Assembly: GCA_947458475.1 (NCBI GenBank)
Contig: CANGZP010000007.1
Location: forward strand, 1-51,008
Reading direction: 5' to 3'
Length of the DNA stretch: 51,008 nt
From: Cyclobacteriaceae bacterium
GTDB taxonomy: Bacteria; Bacteroidota; Bacteroidia; Cytophagales; Cyclobacteriaceae
Shown here: piece by piece, positions 7,298 through 15,272 of the stretch
Position numbering within the stretch: the stretch's first letter is position 1
Layout of the letters: each line of letters starts with the position of its first letter
Made by a program: the position numbers and the translations under genes
The notes under the pieces: generated by a model
Databases searched by the model: none
Told to the model about the DNA's origin: nothing
What the model saw: the letters and a program-made list of their open reading frames with translations, nothing else

Positions 7298-8112
7298 AAG
7301 TAGCAATTCAAGGAATTCCTGGTTCCTTCCACCACCAGGTTGCGCTGTTGAATTTTGGGAAAGAGGTCCAAGTTCTTCCTTTCTTGAGCTTCGAAGAGGT
7401 AGCCAAGTCAGTAGCCTCAGGCGCTGCGGAACTGGGCATCATGGCCATCGAAAACTCCATTGCAGGTGCGATTCTTCCAAATTACGATCTGATTGATCGC
7501 TACGATCTAGTGATTCATGAGGAATACTACTTGCCCATTTCCCATCAGTTGATGGCCTTGCCAGGGCAAACTATTGCCGACCTGACTGAGGTACGCTCCC
7601 ATCCTATGGCGCTACTGCAGTGCAAGGCTTTCCTCTCGAAGCATCCACAAATCCAACTGATCGATGACCTAGACACTGCTTCGGTTGCCAAACGTATTCA
7701 GGAAGATAAACTCCGAGGAGTCGCTGCCATTGCCAGTGAGATCGCTGCTGAAACCTATGGATTAGAGATTCTAGCGCCACAGATTCAAACCGTAAAAGAT
7801 AATTTCACCCGGTTTATCTTTCTAACAAAGGAGAAATCAAACCGAAGTGAAGCTGCCAACAAGGTTTCCTTCAAGATCACCATCCGGAATGAGGCGGGAG
7901 GATTGGCCAAGCTCCTGACGATGCTTGCAGACAAAAATCTGAATTTGAGTAAAATTCAATCCATCCCGGTGATGGATACTCCCTGGGATTATGCCTTTTT
8001 CATCGATGCAGAATTTGTAGCCGAGCAGTCCTACCAAGAAGCTGTAGACCAAATGAAACAGCACTTTGGAGAGTTGAAAATTTTCGGAGAATATACGAGC
8101 AGAAAAGGATGA
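7294..8112 (+). CDS. pheA: Prephenate dehydratase
   Basis: PheA decarboxylates and dehydrates prephenate to phenylpyruvate, the committed step to phenylalanine. The protein has 272 residues with a periplasmic-binding-like catalytic domain (about 1–180, including IMAIENSIAGAI and the catalytic TRF triad in NFTRFIFL). A C-terminal ACT domain follows (about 195–270, GGLAKLLTMLADKNLNLSKI). The canonical Phe-binding ESRP motif of the ACT domain reads QSIP here, which may alter or weaken allosteric control; I recall similar changes in other Bacteroidota. The start at 7294 (MKVAIQGIPG) is chosen over the upstream in-frame codon at 7237 because of the ATGA overlap with aroA. It also overlaps the next gene by ATGA. 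No chorismate mutase domain is fused, since that activity sits on the DAHP synthases. Confidence 0.94.
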   Translation: MKVAIQGIPGSFHHQVALLNFGKEVQVLPFLSFEEVAKSVASGAAELGIMAIENSIAGAILPNYDLIDRYDLVIHEEYYLPISHQLMALPGQTIADLTEVRSHPMALLQCKAFLSKHPQIQLIDDLDTASVAKRIQEDKLRGVAAIASEIAAETYGLEILAPQIQTVKDNFTRFIFLTKEKSNRSEAANKVSFKITIRNEAGGLAKLLTMLADKNLNLSKIQSIPVMDTPWDYAFFIDAEFVAEQSYQEAVDQMKQHFGELKIFGEYTSRKG

Positions 8113-9263
8113 AGGGATTTGCAAACAGGATTCAAGGGGTAGAGGAATACTATTTTTCCGCCAAACTGCGGGAAGTCAATCGCCTACTTGCTGAAGGAAA
8201 GCCAGTATTGAATTTAGGAATCGGCTCCCCCGATCTCGCACCCGATCGTAGCGTAATCGAAGCCTTAAAAAGCACCGCTGAAAACGAGCAGGCGCATGGC
8301 TATCAGGGCTATCAAGGTATTGCAGCCTTGCGCGCAGCCATGGCCAACTATTACCAACAAGCATTTGGGGTGCAGCTAGACCCCAATAGGGAGATTCTCC
8401 CTTTGATGGGTTCGAAGGAAGGAGTTTTTCAAGTTAGCATGGCCTTTTTGAATCCGGGAGATCAGGTTCTGATTCCTAATCCGGGCTATCCTACTTATTC
8501 GGCAGTCACCCAACTCCTTGGCGCAAGTCCTATTTATTACAGCTTGGATTTGAGCGAGCAGGGTCGACCTAACTTGGAGGAACTTGAACTACTGGACTTG
8601 AGTCGCGTCAAATTGATGTGGATCAATTACCCACACATGCCTACTGGAGCCCCTGGTTCAGAGATAGTTTTGGCAGAGCTAATTGCCTTTGCGCAGCGGA
8701 ATGCCATTTTACTCGTGCATGACAATCCCTACAGCCATATTTTAAACTCCGCTCCTAAAAGCTTGCTAGCAGTACCAGGTGGCAAGGAGGTGGGCTTGGA
8801 ACTCAACTCACTCAGTAAAACCTTCAATATCCCGGGCTGGCGCGTGGGCATGCTTTGCGGAAAATCGGAATGGGTGGAGGCTGCGCTAAAAGTCAAATCC
8901 AACATGGACTCAGGCATGTTTTTGGGACTTCAAAAAGGTGCAATTGCAGCCCTTTCACTCGAAAAAGGCTGGTTTGACCGACAAAATGAAATTTACGCTA
9001 CCCGTCGAAAGCTAGTTTGGACGCTTGCTGATCAGTTGGGATTGACCTATGACCGCGAAGCTGCGGGACTTTTTGTCTGGTGCAAAATGCCAGAAGGAGC
9101 CTCTGCTGAGGAGTTGGTGGACCGGTTACTTTATGAAAAAAACATCTTTATTACACCAGGGAAAATTTTTGGATCTGAGGGAAATTCCTACGTCCGAATT
9201 TCTCTTTGCCTCCAAGAATTTAAAATTTTAGAAGCCATCAATCGCATCAAACCTACTTCCTAA
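8109..9263 (+). CDS. Class I/II PLP-dependent aminotransferase (probable aromatic aminotransferase)
   Basis: This is a fold-type I aminotransferase of 384 residues. The PLP-binding Lys237 is in NSLSKTFNIPGWRVG; other family marks are GYQGYQGIAALR, PNPGYPTYS, HDNPYSH and the C-terminal YVRISL. The gene sits between pheA and tyrA with an ATGA overlap upstream and only 1 bp downstream. Its likely role is therefore the last step, transferring an amino group to phenylpyruvate and 4-hydroxyphenylpyruvate to yield Phe and Tyr. The substrate is inferred from context; sequence alone also allows an aspartate or LL-diaminopimelate type aminotransferase. Confidence 0.9.
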   Translation: MKGFANRIQGVEEYYFSAKLREVNRLLAEGKPVLNLGIGSPDLAPDRSVIEALKSTAENEQAHGYQGYQGIAALRAAMANYYQQAFGVQLDPNREILPLMGSKEGVFQVSMAFLNPGDQVLIPNPGYPTYSAVTQLLGASPIYYSLDLSEQGRPNLEELELLDLSRVKLMWINYPHMPTGAPGSEIVLAELIAFAQRNAILLVHDNPYSHILNSAPKSLLAVPGGKEVGLELNSLSKTFNIPGWRVGMLCGKSEWVEAALKVKSNMDSGMFLGLQKGAIAALSLEKGWFDRQNEIYATRRKLVWTLADQLGLTYDREAAGLFVWCKMPEGASAEELVDRLLYEKNIFITPGKIFGSEGNSYVRISLCLQEFKILEAINRIKPTS

Positions 9264-9264
9264 C

Positions 9265-10113
9265 ATGAAAAAAATACACTTGATTGGATTGGGCCTCTTG
9301 GGAGGATCCTTTGCACTAGCTGCCAAACAAAAATTTTCCGAACTAGTACTTACGGGACAGGACACCAATCCGCAACACCTCCAAGATGCACTTGCATTGG
9401 GCATCATTTCGGAAGAGGTTTCCGGACCCGATGCCGATACAGATTTGGTGATTTTAGCTACTCCGGCCAATAGTCTAGGGGATTTACTTCTGAAAACTCT
9501 GGATCAAATCGGTCCCAACACCTTAGTCTTTGATTTGGGATCCACCAAAGCCAAACTTTGCGCTATGGTGGCCTCACACCCCAAAAGATCCCAATACCTC
9601 GCGACCCACCCCATCGCAGGCACGGAGTATTCAGGCCCAAAAGCTGCTTCTGCAACTTTGCTAGATCGGAAAGTAATGATCTTATGTGAGCTGGAAAAGA
9701 CAGACCTGCACCTGAAGGAAAAAGCCTATCGCCTCTTTGATGCGCTAAACTTGAAACTTCGGTTTATGAATCCCGAAGAACACGATCGGCATTTGGCTTA
9801 TGTCTCCCATTTATCGCACTTGACTTCTTTTATGTTGGGAAAAACCGTCCTCCAAAAAATGGAAGACGAGAAGAATATTTTTGACATGGCAGGTTCTGGG
9901 TTCTCCTCAACCGTTCGCCTTGCCAAGTCAAGTCCAGACATGTGGGCCCCTATTTTTATTGAAAACAAGGAGAATATTTTAGCCTCTTTGGATGGATACA
10001 TTGCGAATCTCAGCGCATTTCGTGAAAAAATCGCAGCTGGTGATGGTGAGGGGTTGAAAAAAGAAATGGAAGAAATCAACACCATTCGTGGGATTTTAGA
10101 TTTCGGAAAGTAG
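9265..10113 (+). CDS. tyrA: Prephenate dehydrogenase
   Basis: TyrA oxidatively decarboxylates prephenate to 4-hydroxyphenylpyruvate, the committed step to tyrosine. The protein has 282 residues. An N-terminal Rossmann domain has the dinucleotide motif IGLGLLGGSFALAAK, followed by LVILATPAN and VFDLGSTKA. The catalytic region shows THPIAGTEYSGP and the His-containing HDRHLAYVSHLSHLTSF. No ACT or chorismate mutase domain is fused. It begins one base after the aminotransferase stop and closes the run of aromatic genes. No clear terminator is visible in the 98 bp that follow. Confidence 0.94.
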   Translation: MKKIHLIGLGLLGGSFALAAKQKFSELVLTGQDTNPQHLQDALALGIISEEVSGPDADTDLVILATPANSLGDLLLKTLDQIGPNTLVFDLGSTKAKLCAMVASHPKRSQYLATHPIAGTEYSGPKAASATLLDRKVMILCELEKTDLHLKEKAYRLFDALNLKLRFMNPEEHDRHLAYVSHLSHLTSFMLGKTVLQKMEDEKNIFDMAGSGFSSTVRLAKSSPDMWAPIFIENKENILASLDGYIANLSAFREKIAAGDGEGLKKEMEEINTIRGILDFGK

Positions 10114-10211
10114 GAATCCTTCTTGATACAGGTTCAAATTAGGTTTACTTAGGCGGTTAGGTTTGGAATAAAATCTTTTCCTAACTTGATCTACCTATCC
10201 TATTTAAAGCC

Positions 10212-11180
10212 ATGCTACGTTATCTTTTAGTATTCCTAGTGCTAGCCTCCTTTCAAGCGGAAGCGCAAGAGTTATGGACCGCTGTAACTCCCAGTACTGC
10301 CGCCACTGCACGTCACGAAAGTTCATTTGTTGCCTCTGGCGGCAAATTGTATGCAGTTGGAGGTCGGGGAGTTCGTCCGGTCGAGGAATATGATCCCCAA
10401 ACGAATACATGGGTGAAACTTGCAGATGCCCCGATGGAAATCCACCATTTTCAGGCAGTCTCTTTTCAAGATGAACTCTGGATTGTAGGAGCAATGACAG
10501 GCAAGTATCCGCATGAAACGCCCATTCCAAACATTTTAATTTTCAATCCCAAAACGAAAGCCTGGAGAGAGGGCCCAGCTTTGCCTAAAAACCGGGAAAG
10601 AGGTTCTGCAGGAGTAGTCGTTCATCAAAATAAAATCTACCTAGTGTGCGGGATTCAGGATGGACATTTTGATGGATTTGTACGCTGGTTTGATGAGCTA
10701 GACCCGAAGACAGGAACTTGGAAATCCCTACCAAGTGCACCCAGAGCCCGCGATCACGTCAGTGCAGCTCTGGTAGATGGCAAACTGTACCTAGCGGGTG
10801 GACGTACCTCCTATGCCAAGATTGGCAAGGTGCTCGAGCTAACCAACAAAGAAGTGGATGTTTATGATTTTAAGAAAGAAACCTGGTCCACTTTGGAAAC
10901 CGAGCTCCCTACGCAGCGTGCCGGAAACTCCAATTTGGGCATTGGTCCCTATTTGGTGGTCATGAATGGAGAAAGCTCCGCTCAAGGAACTGCACATGCC
11001 GAAGTGGAAGTCCTCGATACGCGAACTACTACTTGGAGTAAACTTCCCAATCTACTACAGGGACGACACGGCACGGGTACGACCTTCTTGAATGGGAAAA
11101 TATGGGTTCATGCCGGTTCCGCCAATCGTGGGGGTGGCCCGGAACTTTCCACGATGGAAGTGCTCGAATGGAAAAAATAA
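10212..11180 (+). CDS. Secreted kelch-repeat protein
   Basis: The 322-residue protein has an N-terminal signal peptide (about 1–18, cleavage likely after AEA in FQAEAQ). The rest is five to six kelch repeats of about 45–50 residues. These are recognisable by GGKLYAVGGRG, YDPQTNTWVKL, NKIYLVCGIQ, DPKTGTWKSL, GKLYLAGGRT and TTTWSKLP, and should form a beta-propeller. Location is predicted periplasmic or extracellular. Kelch propellers can be sialic-acid mutarotases, oxidases or binding scaffolds; no catalytic residue pattern lets me choose. It follows tyrA on the same strand with a 98-bp gap. A weak promoter candidate there pairs TTTG at 10162 with TAACTTGA at 10182. Confidence 0.85.
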   Translation: MLRYLLVFLVLASFQAEAQELWTAVTPSTAATARHESSFVASGGKLYAVGGRGVRPVEEYDPQTNTWVKLADAPMEIHHFQAVSFQDELWIVGAMTGKYPHETPIPNILIFNPKTKAWREGPALPKNRERGSAGVVVHQNKIYLVCGIQDGHFDGFVRWFDELDPKTGTWKSLPSAPRARDHVSAALVDGKLYLAGGRTSYAKIGKVLELTNKEVDVYDFKKETWSTLETELPTQRAGNSNLGIGPYLVVMNGESSAQGTAHAEVEVLDTRTTTWSKLPNLLQGRHGTGTTFLNGKIWVHAGSANRGGGPELSTMEVLEWKK

Positions 11181-11252
11181 GCAGGCCTGAGGAGCAGCAT
11201 AGGCTTTTAGGTTCAATTTTTCTTTAATTTCCAACCGTAAAAACCAGTTTAA

Positions 11253-12557
11253 GTGACCCCAACCCCAACTGCATCGTCTAGCACTGAAGAAAAGCTCCCT
11301 CGAAATCTTGGACTTTGGGGGATTTGGATGCTGGTAGTCAATGGCTTGATTGGAGCTGGAATTTTTGGCTTACCTAGTGGTGCTGCAGCCTTGGCTGGAG
11401 AGTACAGCGTACTCGTTTATGCGTTTTGCGCGCTCTTAATCCTACCCATTATTTTGTGTTTTGCCGAACTGGGAAGTTATTTTCGAGGTACGGGTGGGCC
11501 CATTCGGTACGGCACCTTGGCATTTGGCCCCTTTGTAGGATTTCAAGGAGGCTGGCTGTATTACTTGGCACGTTTGATTTCCTTCTCAGCCAACACGGTG
11601 TTGCTCACCGATTCCATCGCTTATTTTATTGCAGGGGCAGGTACAGGCACGGGGAGGATTATTTCTTTAGCAGTCATTTGCATAGGCTTGAGTGTGATTA
11701 ATGTTCTTGGGTCGGTGGAATCGATCCGCTCCATGACCTTATTTACGGTGATTAAGTTTGCAGTATTGATTCTCCTTCCGCTTGGAGGATTTATTCTTTT
11801 GGGTTCGGAGGTCATCCCGAGTTTTGATAGCCCCATTCCTCCTTTAGCTGACTTGGGAGCTGCGGCCTTGCTATTAATCTATGCATTTGTTGGTTTTGAG
11901 GGAGCAGTAGTTCCTGCTGGCGAAGCCAAGCGCCCAGAGCGGGATATGCCCTTGGGATTATTGCTGGGATTGGCCGTAGTGGCTGTCTTGTACATGCTTA
12001 TCCAATTGGTGTCGCAGGCTGCTGTCCCTGACCTTGCCAACTCCAAAACTCCCCTATTGGATGTTTCAGCAAGCCTTTTTGGTTCCACTGGAGCAATCCT
12101 CTTGATGGTAGGTGTTGCCGCTTCAGTCCTAGCCAACTTGGTTAGTTCAATGTTTTCCGCTACCCGAGTGACCTATGCCCTTTCCTTGGAAAAATCGTTG
12201 CCGCGCTGGTTTGGAGAGGTACATTCCCGGTATTTGACTCCGGCCAACTCAGTCATTTTTTTTGGAGTTGCTGCCTTTTTATTGGCTGCTTTTGGTTCGT
12301 TTACGGTATTGGCAGCGATGACCGTGTTGTCTCGCTTGTTTTTGTATGGCATGAGCTGTGCGGCCATACCCAAGCTCAGACCACAGTTTCGAGGAGAAGG
12401 ACGATTTATCTTGAAAGGAGGCTATGCCATTCCTATTTTGGGAATTGCCGCTTGTGTGTGGCTTATGCTGCAGGTGAGTGAGCGGTCGATTTGGATGACC
12501 GCGATTTTTGTAGGTATCGGATCCTTGCTGTTCTGGATCGGAAAAAAGCAGGCCTAG
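11253..12557 (+). CDS. APC-family amino acid permease
   Basis: This is an inner-membrane transporter of 434 residues with about 12 predicted hydrophobic segments. The first begins near residue 20 and carries the family's unwound substrate-binding motif (NGLIGAGIFGLPSGAAAL). Other APC marks are FCFAELGS-like CFAELGSYFRGTGGPIRYG and the TM6 segment AFVGFEGAVVPAGEAKRPERD. It is probably an amino acid uptake or exchange protein; the substrate cannot be told from sequence. The start codon is GTG at 11253; the next in-frame ATG would cut into the first membrane segment. Its position downstream of the aromatic operon is suggestive but not evidence for aromatic transport. Confidence 0.87.
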   Translation: MTPTPTASSSTEEKLPRNLGLWGIWMLVVNGLIGAGIFGLPSGAAALAGEYSVLVYAFCALLILPIILCFAELGSYFRGTGGPIRYGTLAFGPFVGFQGGWLYYLARLISFSANTVLLTDSIAYFIAGAGTGTGRIISLAVICIGLSVINVLGSVESIRSMTLFTVIKFAVLILLPLGGFILLGSEVIPSFDSPIPPLADLGAAALLLIYAFVGFEGAVVPAGEAKRPERDMPLGLLLGLAVVAVLYMLIQLVSQAAVPDLANSKTPLLDVSASLFGSTGAILLMVGVAASVLANLVSSMFSATRVTYALSLEKSLPRWFGEVHSRYLTPANSVIFFGVAAFLLAAFGSFTVLAAMTVLSRLFLYGMSCAAIPKLRPQFRGEGRFILKGGYAIPILGIAACVWLMLQVSERSIWMTAIFVGIGSLLFWIGKKQA

Positions 12558-12596
12558 TCCTTACACCTTGCATTTATCCAGTCTCTCGATTATAGT

Positions 12597-12608
12597 CGTT
12601 TATAAACG
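12597..12608. repeat. 12-bp perfect palindrome CGTTTATAAACG
   Basis: The palindrome lies in the 165-bp gap between the permease and ssb genes, about 115 bp upstream of ssb. It could be an operator half-centre or chance; no second copy was seen nearby. Confidence 0.3.
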
Positions 12609-12722
12609 GTTTTAAGTGCTTATCACCCGATTTTTGTTTTTACTTTTTTTCAAGTTTGGGACAGTAATTTTTCAATCTTTTTACAGCGGGTCAAGGCCTG
12701 CTTCACCTTAATTTTTATTTGT

Positions 12723-13070
12723 ATGAACGCATTAAAAAACAAAGTTCAGCTCATTGGACACCTCGGCAGCAAGCTTGACTTAAAAAGCTTGGATTCTGGA
12801 AAATCAGTAGGCAATGTCAGCCTTGCTACCTCAGAAGTTTACAAAAATCAAAAAGGCGAACGCGTCGAAGAAACCATTTGGCACAACTTGGTAGTTTGGG
12901 ACAAGACTGCCGAAAACCTTGCCAAATTTACCGACAAGGGTTCAGAAATAGCAGTAGAAGGCAAATTAACCAACCGAAGCTATACCGACAAAAACGGGGA
13001 CAAGAAAATGGTGACCGAAATCGTAGTCAATGAATTTCTCCTTCTAGATAAAAAAGTAAAAGAAGGATAG
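12723..13070 (+). CDS. ssb: Short single-stranded DNA-binding protein
   Basis: This is an OB-fold SSB of 115 residues that coats single-stranded DNA. The fold is recognisable from NKVQLIGHLGSKLDLK, NVSLATSEVYKNQKGE, TIWHNLVVWDKTAENLAKF and the KGSEIAVEGKLTNRSYTD strand. The protein stops at LLDKKVKEG. It lacks both the flexible linker and the acidic C-terminal tip (DDIPF-like) through which canonical SSB recruits repair and replication proteins. It is therefore probably an accessory SSB and not the main replicative one. An inverted repeat without a T-run lies 28 bp downstream. Confidence 0.92.
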   Translation: MNALKNKVQLIGHLGSKLDLKSLDSGKSVGNVSLATSEVYKNQKGERVEETIWHNLVVWDKTAENLAKFTDKGSEIAVEGKLTNRSYTDKNGDKKMVTEIVVNEFLLLDKKVKEG

Positions 13071-13098
13071 GATGGATCCATAGGGATTAGGGCAGTGA

Positions 13099-13126
13099 AC
13101 TTGAAGGGATTAAAACCCCTTCAAGT
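13099..13126. repeat. 10-bp perfect inverted repeat between convergent genes
   Basis: ACTTGAAGGG (13099–13108) and CCCTTCAAGT (13117–13126) form a perfect 10-bp stem with an 8-nt loop. It lies between the ends of ssb and the convergent gene at 13214. No T-run follows on either strand, so it is not a standard intrinsic terminator, though it may act as a weak bidirectional stop or protect mRNA ends. Confidence 0.5.
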
Positions 13127-13213
13127 CAACTAGCATAGTGGATCACAGCTTAAGAGCCATGCAACAGTTGAGCCCTCTTTAACTGGAAATGAAAGCTTTT
13201 TATGCAACCCTAG

Positions 13214-14317
13214 TTAATTGCCTTTTTCCCCAAGGACCCAAGGTAGCGCTTGCGCGGCCTTGGCTTCTGGGTACTCCAGTCCCAACAAGCGGAAAATAGT
13301 GCGCGGAAGCATGGCAGAATGCCATTGCCCTTCCTGCTTAATTTCTCCTAAGGCTGGCGTATCTGGACCGATGGCCATCAGCCAAACCTGCCCTGCTCCT
13401 GGGACATCAGCACCGTGGCTCTTCCAACTTTCTTTGCTCGTACCACGGCCATGGTCAACCGTGATGAGCATCGTAGTTTTACCTTGGTAAAAAGGATCCG
13501 CCTGCAAGGTTTCCCAGATTTCCTTCAAATAAGCATCCGTCTGCTTTGCAGATCTCAGGTATTCGTCATATTCCCCATCATGGGCCCAATCGTCCGTTTC
13601 GCCATAGGCAAGGTAAAGGATCCGTGGCTTCCGATTTTTGAGCGCTTCCAATGCATAGTGGTGGGTAAATGGGTCCAAGCGAACGGATCCCCAGGGTCCG
13701 CGAATTTCCTCTTGCAAGCGGTTGAGGAGTTTTTCTGATTCTGATAGTGAATTCCCTTTTGCTGGTACAAAGCCAGAATTCACAGGAATACCACTTCGGG
13801 TTTCGTTGATGATAAAAGGGAACACATCCCAACCGCCTACAGCTAGGACCTGGTTTCGGTAAGCAGGCAGCTCATTCAAGTGTTCTAGAAAAGTCTTGTT
13901 GGGGTTGTTTACCTTGTCATTGGATCGGATGTGAGCATCGTCAGCACTTCCGGTGAGCAACTCATTGTACCCTGGATACGAAAACCAGAGTTTATTCTGG
14001 GTGTCCACTTTGGCACCAAAGGATCGGTTTCCATACACTTGCCCTTGTTGGGCAAGCGTGCCCCAAACGAATGGAAAAAGTTTTGTTCTACGAACCAGGG
14101 GATCGGCATGCCAAAAATCATCCAGCAAGGAGCCCGATTTTTCTACCATTCCTGTGTCATCCACCAGCAAGGAGTCAGCACCACGAAACAATTCTTGCCA
14201 GCGTAGCCCATCTAGGGTTACGAGCACCACATGCTCTGTTTTGGTGGTTTTGGATTGGGCAAAAAGCTCCAAAGAAAAAAGCATTAGCCCTAACAAAATG
14301 AATTTGAATGGATTCAT
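13214..14317 (-). CDS. Secreted alkaline phosphatase / sulfatase superfamily protein
   Basis: The 367-residue protein has an N-terminal signal peptide (hydrophobic run FILLGLMLFSLELF ending in AQS). Its fold belongs to the alkaline-phosphatase-like superfamily. Expected metal-binding regions are VVLVTLDGLRWQELFRGAD near the N-terminus, YGETDDWAHDGEY in the middle, and TMLITVDHGRGT with KSHGADVPG near the C-terminus. It is predicted to hydrolyse a phosphate, phosphonate or sulfate ester in the periplasm; the substrate is unknown. The ATG at 14317 is chosen over an upstream in-frame TTG at 14326. Confidence 0.85.
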   Translation of the reverse strand: MNPFKFILLGLMLFSLELFAQSKTTKTEHVVLVTLDGLRWQELFRGADSLLVDDTGMVEKSGSLLDDFWHADPLVRRTKLFPFVWGTLAQQGQVYGNRSFGAKVDTQNKLWFSYPGYNELLTGSADDAHIRSNDKVNNPNKTFLEHLNELPAYRNQVLAVGGWDVFPFIINETRSGIPVNSGFVPAKGNSLSESEKLLNRLQEEIRGPWGSVRLDPFTHHYALEALKNRKPRILYLAYGETDDWAHDGEYDEYLRSAKQTDAYLKEIWETLQADPFYQGKTTMLITVDHGRGTSKESWKSHGADVPGAGQVWLMAIGPDTPALGEIKQEGQWHSAMLPRTIFRLLGLEYPEAKAAQALPWVLGEKGN

Positions 14318-14494
14318 AAATAGCAATGAATTAGTTGGTAACCTAAAAATGAATTTGGAAATGAAATATAGGAATTTTCAGCGCAGCCTAAGTCCTGCTT
14401 CTCATGAGGAATGCTGGATTATTCTCCTTTGATCCTTATTCTTCAAAAAAAGACTTTTCCAAAACGCCATGGGGAATCGCCTCCCACAAGCTCC

Positions 14495-15172
14495 TTACTT
14501 CTCTAAGGAATAGACGCGCAAATTTGCTCGCTCCACAAATCCCAACCGTTGGTACAATCGGTAAGCGGGTAGGTTGTCGGGATAGAGTTGGAGGTAAGGA
14601 ATTTGACCTTGTTGTTGAATATAGTTGAGTACATAAGGCAATACTCGTAGGGCCAATCCCTGCCCCACAAAATCGGGATGGGTACATACTGCACTCACCT
14701 CAGTATAAGGACCTGCCGCCAGTCGGGTTCCTGCCATGGAAACCAGCCTTCCATCCACAAAAAAGCCGAAATACCCTCCAAAATCAATCGTATTTTCTAA
14801 AAATGGCCCAGGCTTGGCCAACTGGGTTAATGCCAGCATATCAGGGACATCTGCTGCAGCAAGTGCCCGAATGGATGCATCCAGAGATAAATTGATGGAA
14901 GGTTTTTCGAAAACCATTTGCAACAGGGCATTGTCATTGCGCACTTTCCATTTGGCATCCAGATCCAAATATCCCGGGGGAAATACAATCACCCGCATGC
15001 CCGAATCCATCGCTTCATACAACTGATTCAAGTGTTCGGTGTCGTAAAGGGGAATTCCTGCAAAAAAACCAATCCTTCGATCTATAAATCGCACGACTCC
15101 ATCGCCATAGGCAAAGGAAGCGGAGCCTGAATTTAAAGCAGTCCAAATGGGATTATCTAAAGGATGTTGCAT
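14495..15172 (-). CDS. GNAT-family N-acetyltransferase
   Basis: The protein has 225 residues. The C-terminal half (about 125–225) is a GNAT fold: VSAVCTHPDFVGQGLALRVL is the acetyl-CoA-binding motif A (normally R/Q-x-x-G-x-G/A), followed by YLQLYPDNLPAYRLYQRLGFVE. The N-terminal half resembles the paired domain of FR47-like acetyltransferases. The acceptor substrate is unknown. It stands alone, about 100 bp from the efflux adaptor gene and about 180 bp from the phosphatase-like gene, all on the minus strand. No convincing promoter was identified. Confidence 0.87.
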   Translation of the reverse strand: MQHPLDNPIWTALNSGSASFAYGDGVVRFIDRRIGFFAGIPLYDTEHLNQLYEAMDSGMRVIVFPPGYLDLDAKWKVRNDNALLQMVFEKPSINLSLDASIRALAAADVPDMLALTQLAKPGPFLENTIDFGGYFGFFVDGRLVSMAGTRLAAGPYTEVSAVCTHPDFVGQGLALRVLPYVLNYIQQQGQIPYLQLYPDNLPAYRLYQRLGFVERANLRVYSLEK

Positions 15173-15272
15173 GCTTGAAATGGAGAATCAAATTCGATTA
15201 AAAAGCCAACTTACTAAAGAAACCCGAGCTGATTAGCTTCTATTGAAATTTTTAAGGAGCTCAAGACCTCTT

